DNA of 64,000 nucleotides from Acanthacorydalis orientalis (GCA_034766995.1 CM068313.1:3573404-3637403); one strand, 5' to 3'. Counted from the first letter of the stretch, positions 23,615 through 36,617 are shown. Translations and numbers: made by a program. The notes: generated by a model from the letters alone, not told the origin.

Positions 23615-25208
23615 TCATATATATATGAATGTACATATGTCACCTGCATGCAAATCATATATGATACTGAATGTTGTGTTATTGGTTTATTACATTAAAG
23701 TTAATTCGATTTCGAATTAAAAAAATGAGCATATTCTTTGATCTGAAATGAAATTTCGATAAGATTGAGGATTACCAAATTGATTTTTTTTGTGCGTAAG
23801 TATCATAAAAGTGTAAATGTAATAAATCAAAATGAATTTACAGAAATTAGCTAGAATCTTGTATTTATTCGATAGTAGTTAAATCTGTATTATTCGACAT
23901 CTAATACTTTTAATTAATCGGCATAGAACAAATTTAGTTCGCGGTCACGGGCATGGATAGAAAAATCAGTGGATAACTCGGCGCCGTGCATCAAGCTCCG
24001 ACTCGATCACGAGATGAAGAACGTCGATATAGAACATGTAGACTTATCGCAGAACAGTTTTACGACACTCTTCACCGATAACGTCGAAGTAAGGGTTAGC
24101 AATGTTTTCTTACAAATGGCAATGAGTACAGTCACCGGACTGGGAGATTTATTAGAAGATGAAGTGATACGGCCACCGTTGCCTGTTCAGGTAAAGTACA
24201 CGTGAGATGTTTTATGTCTGATTATTTTAAATGCGTTCGGAATAATAATCGTCTGTGTGGTTTTAAGGTGAATTTACAAAATATAACTTTAGAATTAAAC
24301 GAAGATCGTCCACCGAGTAACATAACGTCTCCGGGTCCTGTTCCAATTATTGTAAATTTGTCTGAATTAAATATATTAAGAGATGATTCAGGGATTATTC
24401 GTATCAAACCAGCATCTTGTTCAACTGTTGTTTCAAATCAAAGTGAAGGTAGGTGATAAGTCAACAATGAACAAGTAAATGTGGGAACATATTTGTTTCG
24501 AAATGCCACGAATTTCTGCTTTATTGAAATTCGAATAAAAGAACAGTATTATTAAATATTTATTTATTAGTATATCGTCTGTCAAAATTGACAGGAAAAA
24601 TAGAAAAACACCTAAAAACAAAACTTAATAAATTAAATTTGAAACCTTTGAGCTGACATAAACATTTCTCATCATCATATCTCAGATACTTTGTCTGCAG
24701 GACAAAGTGACAAGAAATGTGGGTTTTTATAAAAATATTGCTCATTACTTTTATAAAATAATAATTATTTTTAAAAAATAAATTATTTTTATAAAAATAA
24801 TTGCTCTGATAGATGATTTGTGTGTATAAAATGTGCTTTATAAGTCATCAGTTTATATAAAAGGCTTAAGATTAACACTTTTAAAAATTGATTAAAACGT
24901 CTCGATTCTTAGTTTCAGAAGAGCTGACACGCGAACTTCAAACACTGCAGATATCTTCAAAACAATTGAAATACGATAACGATGAGCTGAAACGGCGTCT
25001 GTCCATCTTCGAGAAAGTATCCGACGAGAATCGGTATTTGCGTCAATCACAAGAGGAAATGGATACGATAAGGTCGTGTCTGTCTGCCGCTCAAGAGGAT
25101 ATCGCAAGACTGTTGAATGAAAAGCGAGCGTTCTTAGAAAGGATACGTGAACTTCAAGATCAGCTAAATTATCAAGATCAAGGACGCAATTGGAGCAGTA
25201 AAAGATAG
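16419..25208 (+). CDS. BLTP3: bridge-like lipid transfer protein BLTP3 (UHRF1BP1/UHRF1BP1L/SHIP164 homolog)
   Basis: Eighteen exons close in phase: 16419..16462, 16821..17022, 17132..17326, 17436..17661, 17741..17907, 18023..18179, 18334..18590, 18664..18895, 19064..19102, 19418..19510, 19580..19761, 19822..20638, 20902..21156, 21245..21567, 21677..21811, 23927..24190, 24268..24448 and 24919..25208. They give 1352 aa; human family members are about 1440-1464. The product is a chorein/RBG-type tube thought to move bulk lipid between membranes in endosomal traffic. The N-terminus MVSIIKNQLLKHLSRF.KNLSADKINLSTF.GEGEL matches the family, as do LVLILDDLLWVLTDSQLKA, LHLCDD, EFTYYYYPGD, PFLDSFPLTLWV and VQINHYQYLFLL. 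The last exon is a coiled coil, as in vertebrates. Start: ATG with AACA context. Exon 19064..19102 (39 nt) may be skipped. A 2.1-kb intron holds a foldback element. Confidence 0.93.
16504..16576. repeat. (TA)n microsatellite in BLTP3 intron 1
   Basis: A pure TA tract of about 36 units lies 40 bp inside the first intron of the BLTP3 gene. It is one of the longest in the window. Confidence 0.95.
22910..23135. mobile_element. foldback (MITE-like) element in BLTP3 intron
   Basis: The left arm (GATCAGAATGGACAATCTAA...GGAGGGTTTGTC, near 22,940-22,995) is inverted in the right arm; the reverse complement of about 23,055-23,107 reads CATCAGAATATACAACCTAA...GGAGGGTGGGTTGTC. The arms are about 55 bp with outer extensions (GTCTAGTGAATCTGG versus GTCCAGTGGATCTGG) and a 60-nt loop. 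It is non-coding and sits in the long intron between the exons ending 21,811 and starting 23,927. Confidence 0.6.
23427..23612. repeat. two (TA)n tracts in BLTP3 intron
   Basis: TA tracts at about 23,427-23,491 and 23,580-23,612 flank a short unique segment. The short Tyr-Ile ORFs here are repeat artefacts. Confidence 0.9.
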
Positions 25209-25345
25209 CAGTGTTGCTTTGACTGCACAAATTGTTGTAGTAGCAAGAAACATACTTAGCTAAGTGAACAAGAATAAAAATGAGATTATTCTTGTATATA
25301 TTCATAGGAAATTTATATGCGCGTATATGTGTATATATATGTATG

Positions 25346-25380
<35 letters not shown>

Positions 25381-25881
25381 ATTTATATACTTATACATTT
25401 TTTCTTATATACTTATATAATGTAGATAGGTTGAAATATTTTTTTAGTTTTTCTTTTTCTTTTTATTTTGTTTACATTAGCTTACGGCAGCATTGTGATT
25501 CCTGAAAACTATGAGAATTCAACTGAATAGTGATATTCATACAAAAAAAATTAATGAAACGAGTAATAGTTACACAATCAATATTGTTGCTAGTCTAATA
25601 ATATACATCTGTAATGCGTGTAGTTAATTAATGTTTATGCATATGGTTGTGTAGATAAGTGAAAAAAATTACATTTTAAATTATTTAGTTTTTATATCAT
25701 AATATAAATGGGTGTTATTTACTTAGATTTTTGAAATATTCATTTAAATTGTATTGAGTCTGAAATATATTAATATAAGCGTTCTGTATAGAGAAAGTAA
25801 TAAATTTTTTATTTGTGTTTAAAGTAGTGAGATCTACAGGTACTCAAAATATAATTGTACATATACCTGCAACTGTGTGCG

Positions 25882-25915
<34 letters not shown>

Positions 25916-26478
25916 TCAAGTATGTAGTTTTAAATATTTATTTTCAGTAACAGTATACTGTTTAATAAATCTATGTTTAGTATTCTATTAGAAAAAAGAA
26001 AATCATAAATGCTATTTTTTATAAAATTATTATTTTTGTTAAAATAACAGTTTTCATTCTTCCATGCAACGTTCTCCAGTTCGTTCGGTTCATCGTACGT
26101 TTTGAGGTCTCGAACAAATTATTGAGATTTTAGGTTGTTAGATTGGTACCATTAATTATGTAATTCTCAATTATTTAGATCTTAACATCTATTACTATAA
26201 AATGTCGAGATTATTATATAAGTTAGATTTTTAAATGTATTTCATAAGAAAGTAATTTGAAAATATATGTATATTTCTGTATCAATATATATTTATATAT
26301 ATAAAGTTGAAGTTGTAAATGTATGGACCATTAAAATTAGCATTTTTGTGTTTTTGAATATATGAATGTATCTAATTGATATGTGTCGGGTATCTGTAAA
26401 ACTTTTTTCATTTTTTAACCGTAATGAGTACCTGTAAAAGATAGTAATTTTGAGTACGTAAATGTATACGTATACATA

Positions 26479-26526
<48 letters not shown>

Positions 26527-26555
26527 GAATTAGTTCTTAATATTGTTTTATGTAC

Positions 26556-26593
<38 letters not shown>

Positions 26594-28107
26594 GTTCATT
26601 TTTTTGAGATTGTGTCACCATAAGGACCTGGAATGTTATTTCATAGTTTCTGATTTAATGATCTCTTTACAAATGTTGTTTACAATTATATATGATAAAC
26701 ATATTGGTATTAATAATGCCATATTTAATTTTTATATTTTACCAACGCTAAAAGCAATCAGAATCGATTGTCCAAATAGAATACCTAATATCTTTTACTG
26801 TTTTGAATGTTGTCTTTGAATTTTTATGGTATCAATTATGAAATATATAGCGCTTGATGAATGTTAACAAAATATAAAGTACTACTTATTGAATATGTCT
26901 TCAGATGTGTGAGGAAAAATATAGGTTTTCGATGAAAATGTATTCGTGTTTCAAAAAAAAAATTGTCTTAAGTTTCGAAGAAAGTGTTTTGTTAAATACT
27001 CAAGTGCTTCGATTGTAATGTTGGGTGCTATGATTGTGACTTTGTTGAAAGTATTGTTTAATTTGAAAGATAGTTGTTTTTAAATTGTATACGTTTATGA
27101 TTTTGTTATATTTATATAGATTTTGTATTTTTTTTTTTATTGGAATTTTTGTAGTTTTATAAAATATATGACAAAATACTACATGTCTCAGATTTTGTTT
27201 GGAAATTAATAAAATATTATTTTAAAGATATTTACTACTAGATTAATAATTATATTTTTTTATTTTGATATTAAAGTATACCTTTCAATTCATTTAATTC
27301 ATCTAGGTAAAATGTTTATAGCTATGGATTTTACTTGTTATGATGTTTCTAATAATGATCTTCAATATACGTCATTAAATTATTTAAATGCATTTTTAGA
27401 GAATTGCTTTTGATGTCAATTTTTTTTTACATTAAAAATATTTTTCTTGTGAAAAATCACCACTAACAAATTTGCACCGTTCGTTAAACGTTTAACAGAC
27501 ATTTTATGTTTCCGTTATGAAAAATATAAGAATTGTACTCTGATAAGCCCCCTTTCTGTCTCATTAATTAGGCTACATGTTAAATCATTTGAATTCGTCT
27601 TAGCGCCAATTTTCAAATCTGATCAAATTGTAATTTCGGAAGTTATGTTACGGTGGCTCGTAGACGAAACGACGCCTACCATAAAAGAAGAGTACATAGT
27701 AAGTTGTCATTATATTTGGATTTTCAAAATTATTTCATTAATTATACAGTTGTTAAGTTGTTTAGAAGGTTTCATTACGCATTTTTAATTATATTGTAAG
27801 AATGCACAAGGCAGCATATCCTTTCGATTTACCGGGCCCATATTATTGGTATATGGTTACTCCATGTTGTTATACAAAATATATTTTCAAATTATCCTAT
27901 TGAATACGAACTTGGTATCGTATATTAATAAACCGAATACATCTGTATTTTGTCTTTGCTTTATTTTTATAATAGTTTTGAACACGTTGAACATTGAACG
28001 TTTATTGCACATAGCCTCACTTTGGTAAATGTGAATCTATAATAGTTAACATATTTTTATTTAATAACAGGGAGGGACGTGACAATTTTTTTCAAAAACT
28101 AACAGCG
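25209..28107. other. BLTP3 3' region and ZC3H11A leader
   Basis: This region follows the BLTP3 stop. It holds the presumed 3' UTR and several (TA)n tracts (about 25,340-25,380, 25,885-25,912, 26,487-26,522 and 26,560-26,588). A probable non-coding first exon of the zinc-finger gene ends near 27,698 (ACATA then GTAAGT). Its acceptor (AATAACAG) is near 28,071, leaving 37 nt of leader before the ATG. No other coding sequence is supported. Confidence 0.45.
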
Positions 28108-31100
28108 ATGGAGTCCCCTCGTAAAAATAACGACTGCTATTTTTATTATTATTCCACATGTACAAAGGTCAGTATGGATAATTTTTACTATTCTGTTTTT
28201 CTTTCTTTTTTTTTCTTCTAATAAAGGTCTATGTTCAATTGTAGGGTGATAACTGTACTTTTCGACATGAACCATCTGCCTTAGGTTGTGAAACTATGTG
28301 TTCTTATTGGCAGCAAGGGAAATGTTTAAATCAACATTGTAATTTTCGTCATATGGAACTTAGGGTAAGTCTGTGGTTCGATACGATCGTGATACGTCAG
28401 AGTCTGATGCGATTTTTGATTGTAGAAAAATCGTAAAGCCATTCCCTGTTATTGGGAAACTCAGCCGAGCGGTTGTCGTAAACCGCATTGCCCGTTCTTA
28501 CATAAAAATCCGAGAGATTCGGTTTCTATCGACCACCCGAACGTTTCGACGGAGGGACCGAGCGACCAAAAAAACGAAAGGTCTGATTGGAGCAGACGTC
28601 AAGGTACCGTACATGTTTTTCTCTCGATTTCGTTCGTATTCGAACGGCTAAGTCTCGTCGGCGTAGATCTCTAATCTCGATGTCGTTTTTCTCTGCCACA
28701 GTAGAAAATTCTCAATTCGAACAGAGTTCTGCAGGAGAGGCTTCTAATAACGATCGTAACTGCGTTAGATCGGAAACTCGGCGAATCAATCAAGGTAGCA
28801 ACGATGCAGCAACGTACGGAACTCCTGCGGTAGATCCTCTGGTTGTCAATTTCGAAGAAGGTATGCGTCTATACTAGCCTAACTCGTCTGGAGTATCGAT
28901 AACTAGTTGAATGTTAGTCAACATATAAACTTTGAACTTACCTTACTCCACTATATTTAGAATACCTAATTCAAAGTTTAACATTCACGAAATTTTTGTA
29001 ACATACCTCTTTAAATTTGTTAGCGAACATGCGAGCTAACGTTGTAATAATTTAATATTCTATATTAATAAGATACATCACTTCCTAGCTGTGATGACTA
29101 CTATGTTTAATTAATGAGATTATACAATAGTCGCAGATCTGTTTAAATATTATTATATATTTTTTTTGAATTTGTTATGTGATGATCTTCTAATGTACAT
29201 ATTGATTTTGTTCACGGGATTGAAATTAATTTAAGTAAAAATCGATAAATATTAACACGAACGCACTTGACGAGCGTTCAGATGGCATACTATGGCAAAC
29301 CATTGCAATTAAAGTAACTCATTAACAGCGTGGTTCCAAATCCTAGGGTAGTGTGATTATTCTATGATTTCTCCATACGATTGCTGATGATTCTTTTTAA
29401 AGATTGTTACACTAATATATATATATATTTATAAATATATATTGTGATGTTTGTTAATAAGCTGTAGAAATGGATTTGTAATACATAAAACAATGTAATA
29501 TGCTCATTAGAAATGTCAAGGGTTTAGAATATGTGAATTTAAATCGATGGACTTTTAAGACTGTTGTTAATTAAAATAGCTCTTTTGCCTGAACTGGTCA
29601 ATGCATTTTTTTTTTTCAATCGGTAGGACTAAATAAACTGTTCTAGTTGGAAAAACGTGTGGGTTTTGTAATTTTTTATTTTAAGTGCATTCTCCAATGG
29701 TTCAGTGAACATTAACTACGTAAAACGTATTTATTTACGGCTTGTGTGAATTTTGTTAAATTTATGTAGAATGACAAAGTTTATTTATTATTTGTTGAAT
29801 ATTTCTTGTGTTGAGCAGTTTTTTTTTTTGTTGTAGCTAGTTAACTACTGCATTCGCAGGGAACTGTTATTTTCTTATGGTTTATAATCGCATTAATGTA
29901 AAAAGTTGACTGTCTGTTAAGCAAATAACTTATTATCTAAGTCATGTTTGTATTAAGGTATAATTTAGTGTATGGACCTTATAGTCTGACTGATGCACAT
30001 CAAGTAGAGCAACGTATACGTGTAATCTCCCATATATGTATAGTTTTTTCTTTTTGTACGACAGTTTGAAAATATGACTTGTATTTTAATATTATCGATC
30101 TAAACCGATTATACTGTGCTGCTATCATTTGTAGTTAGTTGTTATTTGATGATTCAGAAACTGTGAGGTCTATGCACATCATTGAATAATGACGATTCCA
30201 GGCTTCTAAGCGCAGTTATTCAGTGATAATTGTAAATCTGTAAATCTGTTACGCTGATGTAAATTTGCAGATTGTATCTGCTATATGTGATATAGCAATT
30301 TAGTACTTGATTATTTTGTTTACGGCTATTAAATTTCTTAATATTAGCCAGAAAAGGGTGACAAACATGAAAAAATGAAATACTCGAAAAATCGGTCGAA
30401 CCGACTGTATCAACAGTGCGTGTTAGTGTCGACTGTTGTTTTTCCGTAGTAAATGCAATTTATCGATTTCATCATCTAGTTTAATTTTATATACTAATAA
30501 TTATTAAATAGTGGTGTGGATTTGGGACCTTTGATTTATCAAGTATGAATGCATTATAAACTATATTGTTATTTATTTTGTCTTACAAATTGATAGTAAG
30601 ATATATACATATAAAATGCTATTCAATTAAAAAAAAAGAAAATAAAGCATAATTACATTTCACTAAAAACGTGTACGTTATTATTGTTAATGTTGTCGTT
30701 GATTCGTTTGTGTTTTGACTGAACTGCAAGAATGCACTTACAACGATAAGAGAAAAAAAAATATTTGTCATGTTTAACATTTTGTTCTGCATTACGCAAT
30801 TGATTTTATTAAAGCGGTGGTGTGTTCTTGCAGAATCAGACAATGAAAGCATATCTACTACTCCTATAAAGTGCAGTATTTCACGTACCGTGCGCATCAA
30901 AACTTTGGAGGAAATAAAATTGGAAAAAATTCAAAAAGAGTCTGCTGCTTTTTACTCGTACATCAACGAGGATCCCGACGATCTCCGGCAGAGAATTCTG
31001 ACGCGTATTAAAGCTTCGAAAGACTTTTCCACGGATTTAAAAACGCCCGCCGTCGCCGTAGTAGAAACGCGAAAACGAAAATCCGAAGGACTCGACGAAG

Positions 31101-31687
31101 AGAAACGTTCGGAGAGAACGGACGACGTTTTCGTCGAAAACGCCGACGGCGTGAACGGTCGTGCGGCGTTTCGGTCGAGCGCGAGGAACGTTTCGAAGGA
31201 CGGCGGCGGAGATACGATAAAGATCAAGACGCTCGCGGAAATTCGAGCGGAGCGCGTGCTCCGGCAACGCCGTAATAATACGATAAGCGACTCGGACGAA
31301 AGCGGACGTATTTTACCGGGCGATTCGATATTCACGAAACGGAAAAAATTTAAACCGTGTTCTTTGACTGAAAAAGATTTAAAAGATAACAATAATTTTT
31401 CGTCTTTACGTGAAATTATCGATGATTCAGACATGGTAGTTGTTGAAACTCCTGTGATAAAAAATTCACAAACCTTGCACACTATTTCTGAAGTACCTGA
31501 TTTATTAGTAAATTGTTCAAATGTGCCTGTTTGTCTGAATGTGAATAGCAGTAGAGATATTAAGTCGGTAGATGAAGAATTTCAGTTCGATTGTTTAGAA
31601 ATGTCCCACGATAAATTCGATCCCGAAATAAACGCGGTGCCTGCTGAAGATATTTTACGTGATATCGATGCGTTTTTGAATGACTGA
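28108..31687 (+). CDS. ZC3H11A: ZC3H11A-like CCCH zinc-finger protein (mRNA export)
   Basis: Five coding exons: 28108..28167, 28245..28364, 28426..28603, 28702..28860 and 30834..31687; 456 aa against 810 in human. Three N-terminal CCCH fingers are clear: C10-C18-C24-H28 (CYFYYYSTCTKGDNC), C39-C47-C52-H56 and C68-C77-C82-H86 (IPCYWETQPSGC). This is the ZC3H11A arrangement. Two repeats of the family motif IKTLEEIKLEK / IKTLAEIRAER follow in exon 5, and an acidic C-terminus (AVPAEDILRDIDAFLND) ends the protein. Human ZC3H11A associates with the TREX complex and supports nuclear export of polyadenylated mRNA. Exon 5 contains a conspicuously GC/CpG-rich block (about 30,960-31,330) compared with its surroundings. 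The 2-kb last intron holds nothing recognisable. The 5' UTR is probably spliced. Confidence 0.9.
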
Positions 31688-33382
31688 TTTTCGAATTGTG
31701 ATGTTTTTTGATTTCTATTTAGTTTTAATTTTAATTTTATATTCACAGTTTATGTTAACATATAATTTATTATAATTTATTTATACTGAAAAAATAGTAC
31801 GAAAGTTAACGAGATTGTGTTATAATTACATTTAAGTTGAGGCTTGATTTATTGTTTTGAAAGTTTTTATGTTTGTAGAATGGAGGCATGACACAGATTT
31901 AATTCTCGAAGGAAAGTATATAAAATAACTTCAAGTATTTGTAAATATGTACATAAAGGTTTTTAAATACAACTGATTTTAATTCAAAATTTTATCCATC
32001 CTCTTTATTATTAAAAAAAAATCAATTGCTCGTTATATACTTCATTTGGTGTTGTAATATAGTACTTTTGCCATTGTGTTTAATATCAAATTAGTATTGA
32101 AAACCAAACTGTTTTAATATATAATTATGTGTAATAAAATTGTCAGTTCGTAATTTCGCGCCTTTTTTTAATGTAAAACCTCGACATTGGTTTCTAGTAA
32201 GGTCACAAGAAGTTTTAGTTACAAATAATACCTGAAGAGTTTTCGAAATTTGTAAAATAATTTTATTTAATTAACTAAAACTCTTGGTGTATGCAAATTG
32301 TGTAGTATTCTTGTACAGGTAAGTTTATAAATATTGTTGTTTTAATGCTTTCAATACAATATTCATTTACTAACTTCAGTGATTAGATAAATATCTCTTC
32401 AATGCTGAAAATTATGCAGTACATTTTTTTGTGCATTTGAAGTGCAATTTTGTTTTGTGTTGTTGATTGATTTTTTCTGAATTATTTTTTAAGCTTCGTC
32501 AATTTTGAATATCCCGTTATTTTTATTGTTACTGTGATTAAGTTCAATTTGTAATAAATGTGTGTGTGCGAGAGACAGTAAGCAGTGTTGTCTCGCTCTA
32601 TTCCGCAAACTGAAATGTGAAATATTCCTTTTAGCGCCATTTTTTTAGTTCTACGTTAAATTTCAGTTTTTGTAGCTATTTTTGCCATATGCAAATTTTG
32701 AATATTGTGTTTGTTTTTCTCGTTTTCTGTATTCTGAAGGAAACTAATTTAGGTGCACAGTAGAATTCTGACACTCGATAGATTCACTTTTATAAGTGAA
32801 TTCATTTTTTATTCCATAAACAAAAAATCTGATTAAAATATTGATTGTTGTTTATGGATATTTCGACGATGCTGTCATCATTCTCCAAGTCCAGTCATCA
32901 TTTTCCAAGTGTCAAAGATGTATATATCCACATCTTTCTAACATAGAAGTTTATATTATGTTATTTTTTCGGGAAATACAGCCAGTTTCCGAAATCTGTC
33001 GTATAGTATTATCTATTTATATTTTCTTCCAAAACCTAATCTATTTAAAGAGTGACTAATTATCTAACTAATAAAAAAGCCGTAATCTGTTTAAAAATGA
33101 GTCATTCTCAAAAATTAAATTTAAATTTAATTTTTGAATTTAAATTTAATTATGGGTTTCATGAATGAATTCTCTTTCCATCTCAAACCACGGATGGACA
33201 AAACATTTTTCTGGTTAAAAATGTTCAATTAGTTAATCGTAAGCAATGATCAAAAATATTTATTGATCATTCTTTGCCAGAAACACTTTCGTAACTTGTA
33301 GGATGAAAAAACATTATTTGTGAAAATAACTTGGCAGAATTTTTGTATTTCCATTCGAATCTCGTCGAATAAGCCGGTACTG
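31688..33382. other. ZC3H11A 3' region and intergenic DNA
   Basis: AT-rich, with AATAAA-like signals and no supported gene. It includes a perfect AT palindrome of 26 bp at about 33,111-33,136 and a dispersed foldback-family fragment at about 33,140-33,350 (CTCAAACCAC..ACATTTTTCTGG at the left, AAAAACATTATTTGTGAAAA at the right). Confidence 0.5.
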
Positions 33383-34445
33383 TTAGTTTGGTGCAAAAAT
33401 AATTACGGTTTTTACGTATCGAGTATAGAGACGCATATGTCAGTTAAAAATTATATTTATTAATTAAAATAAAGACCATTGGCTTGCACATATTTCTCCC
33501 AAATGTTCGGAGAATAAGGTGGCTGAGGTAAAGTTTCATAACTCAGTTCATTTAATTTCATGAAGAATTGGTCCTCTTCGATTGACTAGCACTGGCTGTA
33601 AACGATGTAACTTCGCATGTATTTTTTTCAATTTCCTGACAAAATTTTTCTGCTGATATTGTTTCACGAGGATTTAAGAGGTTGTAGTGAATTATGCCAC
33701 TTTCCGACCACCAAACTGACCATAATCTTTTTTTCATGAAGCTTTGGTCAAGTAAACTGTTTTGTTGTTTGTCGTCGGTCAAGTCATTGCGATGAATGTT
33801 CCGATTATTGCAGAGAATCCACTTCTCATCACATGTGACAATGCGATCAACAAAGGGATTATTTTGTTACACAAAAGAAGTGCAGAGCAGACTTCGTATC
33901 GCCGAATTACTCGATGTTTGTTTAATTCATACGGCACTCATTTCTCCAGTTTTTTTGTTTTTTCAATTAGGCTTAAATGTCGAACAACTGTTGAATGATC
34001 CACATTGAGTTCTTCTGCCACATCTCGAGCTGTTTTACGTGGGTCCGCTTCATTAATGGTTCTTAAATCCCTATTGTCTATAGTTGAAGGACGTCCACGA
34101 CCCTCTTCATCATCAAGGCTTTCGTTTCCATTACGAAATTTTTAGAACCAGTGTTGAGCTGTATGTTCACTAATTGACTCTCCGCCAAAAACAAATTTGA
34201 TATTTCGAGCAGTTTCTATTGCTTTACGTCCCAATTTAAACTCATAAAACAAAATCGCACGAATTTGCCTTTTTTCCATGACTAATTGAAGAGGTTATAT
34301 CCAACAATACTAAAGAATAAAAATGTGTTAATTTCATTGTTTACAATGGTGTACCACATGACTATAACGAAAGATAACGGTAACTAGAAAAATCGTCGCC
34401 AAACTTAAAATAATAAAAACCGCAATTATTTTTACACCAATCTAA
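33383..34445 (-). mobile_element. degenerate mariner (Tc1/mariner) element with inverted ends
   Basis: The ends are inverted repeats: left TTAGTTTGGTGCAAAAATAA, right (reverse complement) TTAGATTGGTGTAAAAATAA, both followed by TTRCGGTTTTTA. They resemble the Hsmar1/cecropia-type mariner end. A TA lies just outside the right end; the left flank reads TG, a likely mutated TA. The element is 1063 bp, shorter than the usual 1.25-1.3 kb. The minus strand encodes transposase remnants beginning near 34,279 (MEKRQIRAILFYEFKLG), with helix-turn-helix, then the CDEKW first catalytic Asp region near 33,815-33,840, and VWW..GIIHYNLL. In-frame stops and frameshifts occur, and the segment for the second catalytic Asp (HDNARPH block) is deleted, so it cannot be active. 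Confidence 0.9.
33470..34279 (-). pseudogene. mariner transposase pseudogene
   Basis: The remnant is read on the minus strand inside the mariner element. There is an in-frame TAA about 45 codons after the ATG, between HWF and KFRNGNE. At least one frameshift follows the RPSTIDNRDLR..DPRKTARDVAEEL helix-turn-helix region. The DEKW block then lies in another frame, and the C-terminal part resumes with a YETLPQPPYSPN-type motif after a deletion. The second and third catalytic positions are not recoverable. Confidence 0.85.
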
Positions 34446-34867
34446 TATTATATTGTTAGCTATAGATGTTTTCTCTTGTTTTCTAGATGTTTGAAAGTGA
34501 TTCCGTGTTTTATAAACAGTGAATTAATTTAACAATCATGGATTCTGGCGTCTTTCCGAAATGGCGTTTGAGGTGTTCGGTTCATTTTTTGCCAGTGCTT
34601 TCGTTAATTATCTAAAAAACAATGAATAGTATAATACATTTCTGACACTACGGTTAAATTCACTTTCACAAATGATTTATTCTAAATTTTTCTTTACCTT
34701 GGTACTTAAACGATGATGGTATCCCTGTTGAAGTGCGCACAAACATTTATTAAAAATGGTTTATTGAATATTTTTGACTAGGAATTTTTTTAATCGTTTA
34801 TGGTGTGAAACAGAATTCATTCGTGCTTACACAAAAGTATTTTTTAAAAATATTAATATTCCATAAG

Positions 34868-34930
<63 letters not shown>

Positions 34931-35764
34931 TGAATCAAAAAAGAATTAATGAATATATTCAACCAGACATTTTTTGTGATTTATGGGATGTAAAAAAATT
35001 AATTTGTAAAAATACCGCTTAATTTTAAATTACGAAACAAATTTACGGATTAAAAATCGAGATGTCTCTACTAGCTACTACCGTATATTTATTTTGATGT
35101 TTAAAACATGTATTGTTAATTGAAATTAAATTGTGCGTGGTTAATTTAAAAATATAAAAAATCTGTGATGTACTGTAATTCAAGAAATGTATTAATATAC
35201 TTTCGTTGCAGAGAATTTTTAATCTGGAAATATTTCAAGATTTCGACAATAAGGTAACATATAAAATATTTTTTTAGTAAAATTTTATAATGAACTTTGC
35301 ATTGTCAAATTTTGTATTCAATGCTGATTGTGGTTATGTTAAATTTGATTATTTTAATAGTTAAAATTAATAATTAACACCTGTCTAACATTTATAAGCA
35401 ATTCTTTTTTTTTATAAAACCTAATAACTCAGTTTATTATTTATTTTCGTTATTTGTTTTTTGTTTGTTTGTTGATTGTTTAATTATAATTTTAATTAGT
35501 ATTAAAAATGATTGACAATTTTTGTACGAGTATTAATAGAACCTGTAAATAATAATAAAAAAGTATTCTAATATCTGTGTGTGTGTCATGTTACGTATTT
35601 TATAAAAAAGGTTACATTTCGTCATTCCAAACAGCAAGCACCGTCACATACTATTACATTTGAAATTCGATACGTTTAACAATTTCTTGCCACATGTCTT
35701 CTAAATAAAAACATATCTAAATGCAAACAATGTAAGATAGAGATAAAATGTATCTAGTCTAATC

Positions 35765-35830
<66 letters not shown>

Positions 35831-36398
35831 TTATGCACACAATATTGTTGTCTTTATGTTTGGTTTCTTTCATATTATATTGAAGGAAATTGTATACCTT
35901 CTTTTATGCATTCTCGCATGCCGAAGTCAATTCTGTTTAATATACATGTCCTATCTGAACAAAGAATATATTGGAGCAGGTATGTTCTTGTGGATATTTT
36001 ATAAATTCATTAACAATTAACATTATCTGATACCTGTATCTAAAGTTATGTTAGTGAAATTCGATATTGACTACTAAAACCAAACAATATATATATATAT
36101 ATATATATAGCGTGTGATAAAATATAGCACGAAACGAATTTTTATGATTAAGTGCTGTTATAAGCAATAAATGACTTTAATTTATAGTTAGTTTTTATTT
36201 CCATTCGAACAATTTTACAATGTTTTTGTTCTACAAGCTACAGTTAATATTTATAGTCTTGTGGAGTGACAAATAGATAACATACTTTTAATTAAATTTC
36301 GTACTCAAGTTAAGATTTGTGCTTCAATCGTTTGGAAATCAAAGCGTTCACAAAGAAAAGTACTTGAACGGAACATTTCCAGCGTGGTACCATTTTAA
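34446..36398. other. gene-free repeat-bearing spacer
   Basis: This spacer contains foldback-family sequence (about 34,640-35,130, partly similar to 63,700-63,890) and (TA)n tracts at about 34,873-34,928, 35,766-35,832 (with a GT run) and 36,088-36,109. No coding exon with family similarity was seen. Confidence 0.5.
34640..35130. repeat. dispersed foldback-family copy
   Basis: The left part reads CTGACACTACGGTTAAATTC then ACTTTCACAAATG, followed by ACCTTGG..GATGGTATCCCTGTTGAAGTGCG. Right-arm sequence GGTGTGAAACAGAATTCATT lies near 34,800. From 34,955 the sequence (TTTTTTGTGATTTATGGGAT, then CGCTTAATTTTAAATTACGA, ATCGAGATGTC..TACTAG) matches 63,715-63,890 in the same order. A (TA)n tract sits inside. 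Confidence 0.65.
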
Positions 36399-36617
36399 GA
36401 CTCAGTAAACTCAGTTTGCCGTTAAAATTTTCATGAAAATTATTATTTATGTAGGAATAGAATTATTTTTAATTAGTTGAACGTCAAGGTCAATCCATAC
36501 ACTAGCTACTAGTATCAATGTAATATGTGTATTACAAGAAAATAAAGAGATATAATTAAAAATATCATGGCAGATATTTACAAATAAAAACACGCTGCAA
36601 CTGAGTTTACTGCATCG
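36399..36617. mobile_element. possible short inverted-repeat element
   Basis: GACTCAGTAAACTCAGTTTG at 36,399 faces an inverted copy near 36,598-36,617 (reverse complement GATGCAGTAAACTCAGTTGC). About 15 bp match, 220 bp apart. There is no coding sequence. A small MITE is possible, but one short inverted pair is weak evidence. Confidence 0.35.

Noticed and set aside
30952..31482. 176-codon minus-strand ORF
   Set aside because: Antisense shadow of the GC-rich ZC3H11A last exon.
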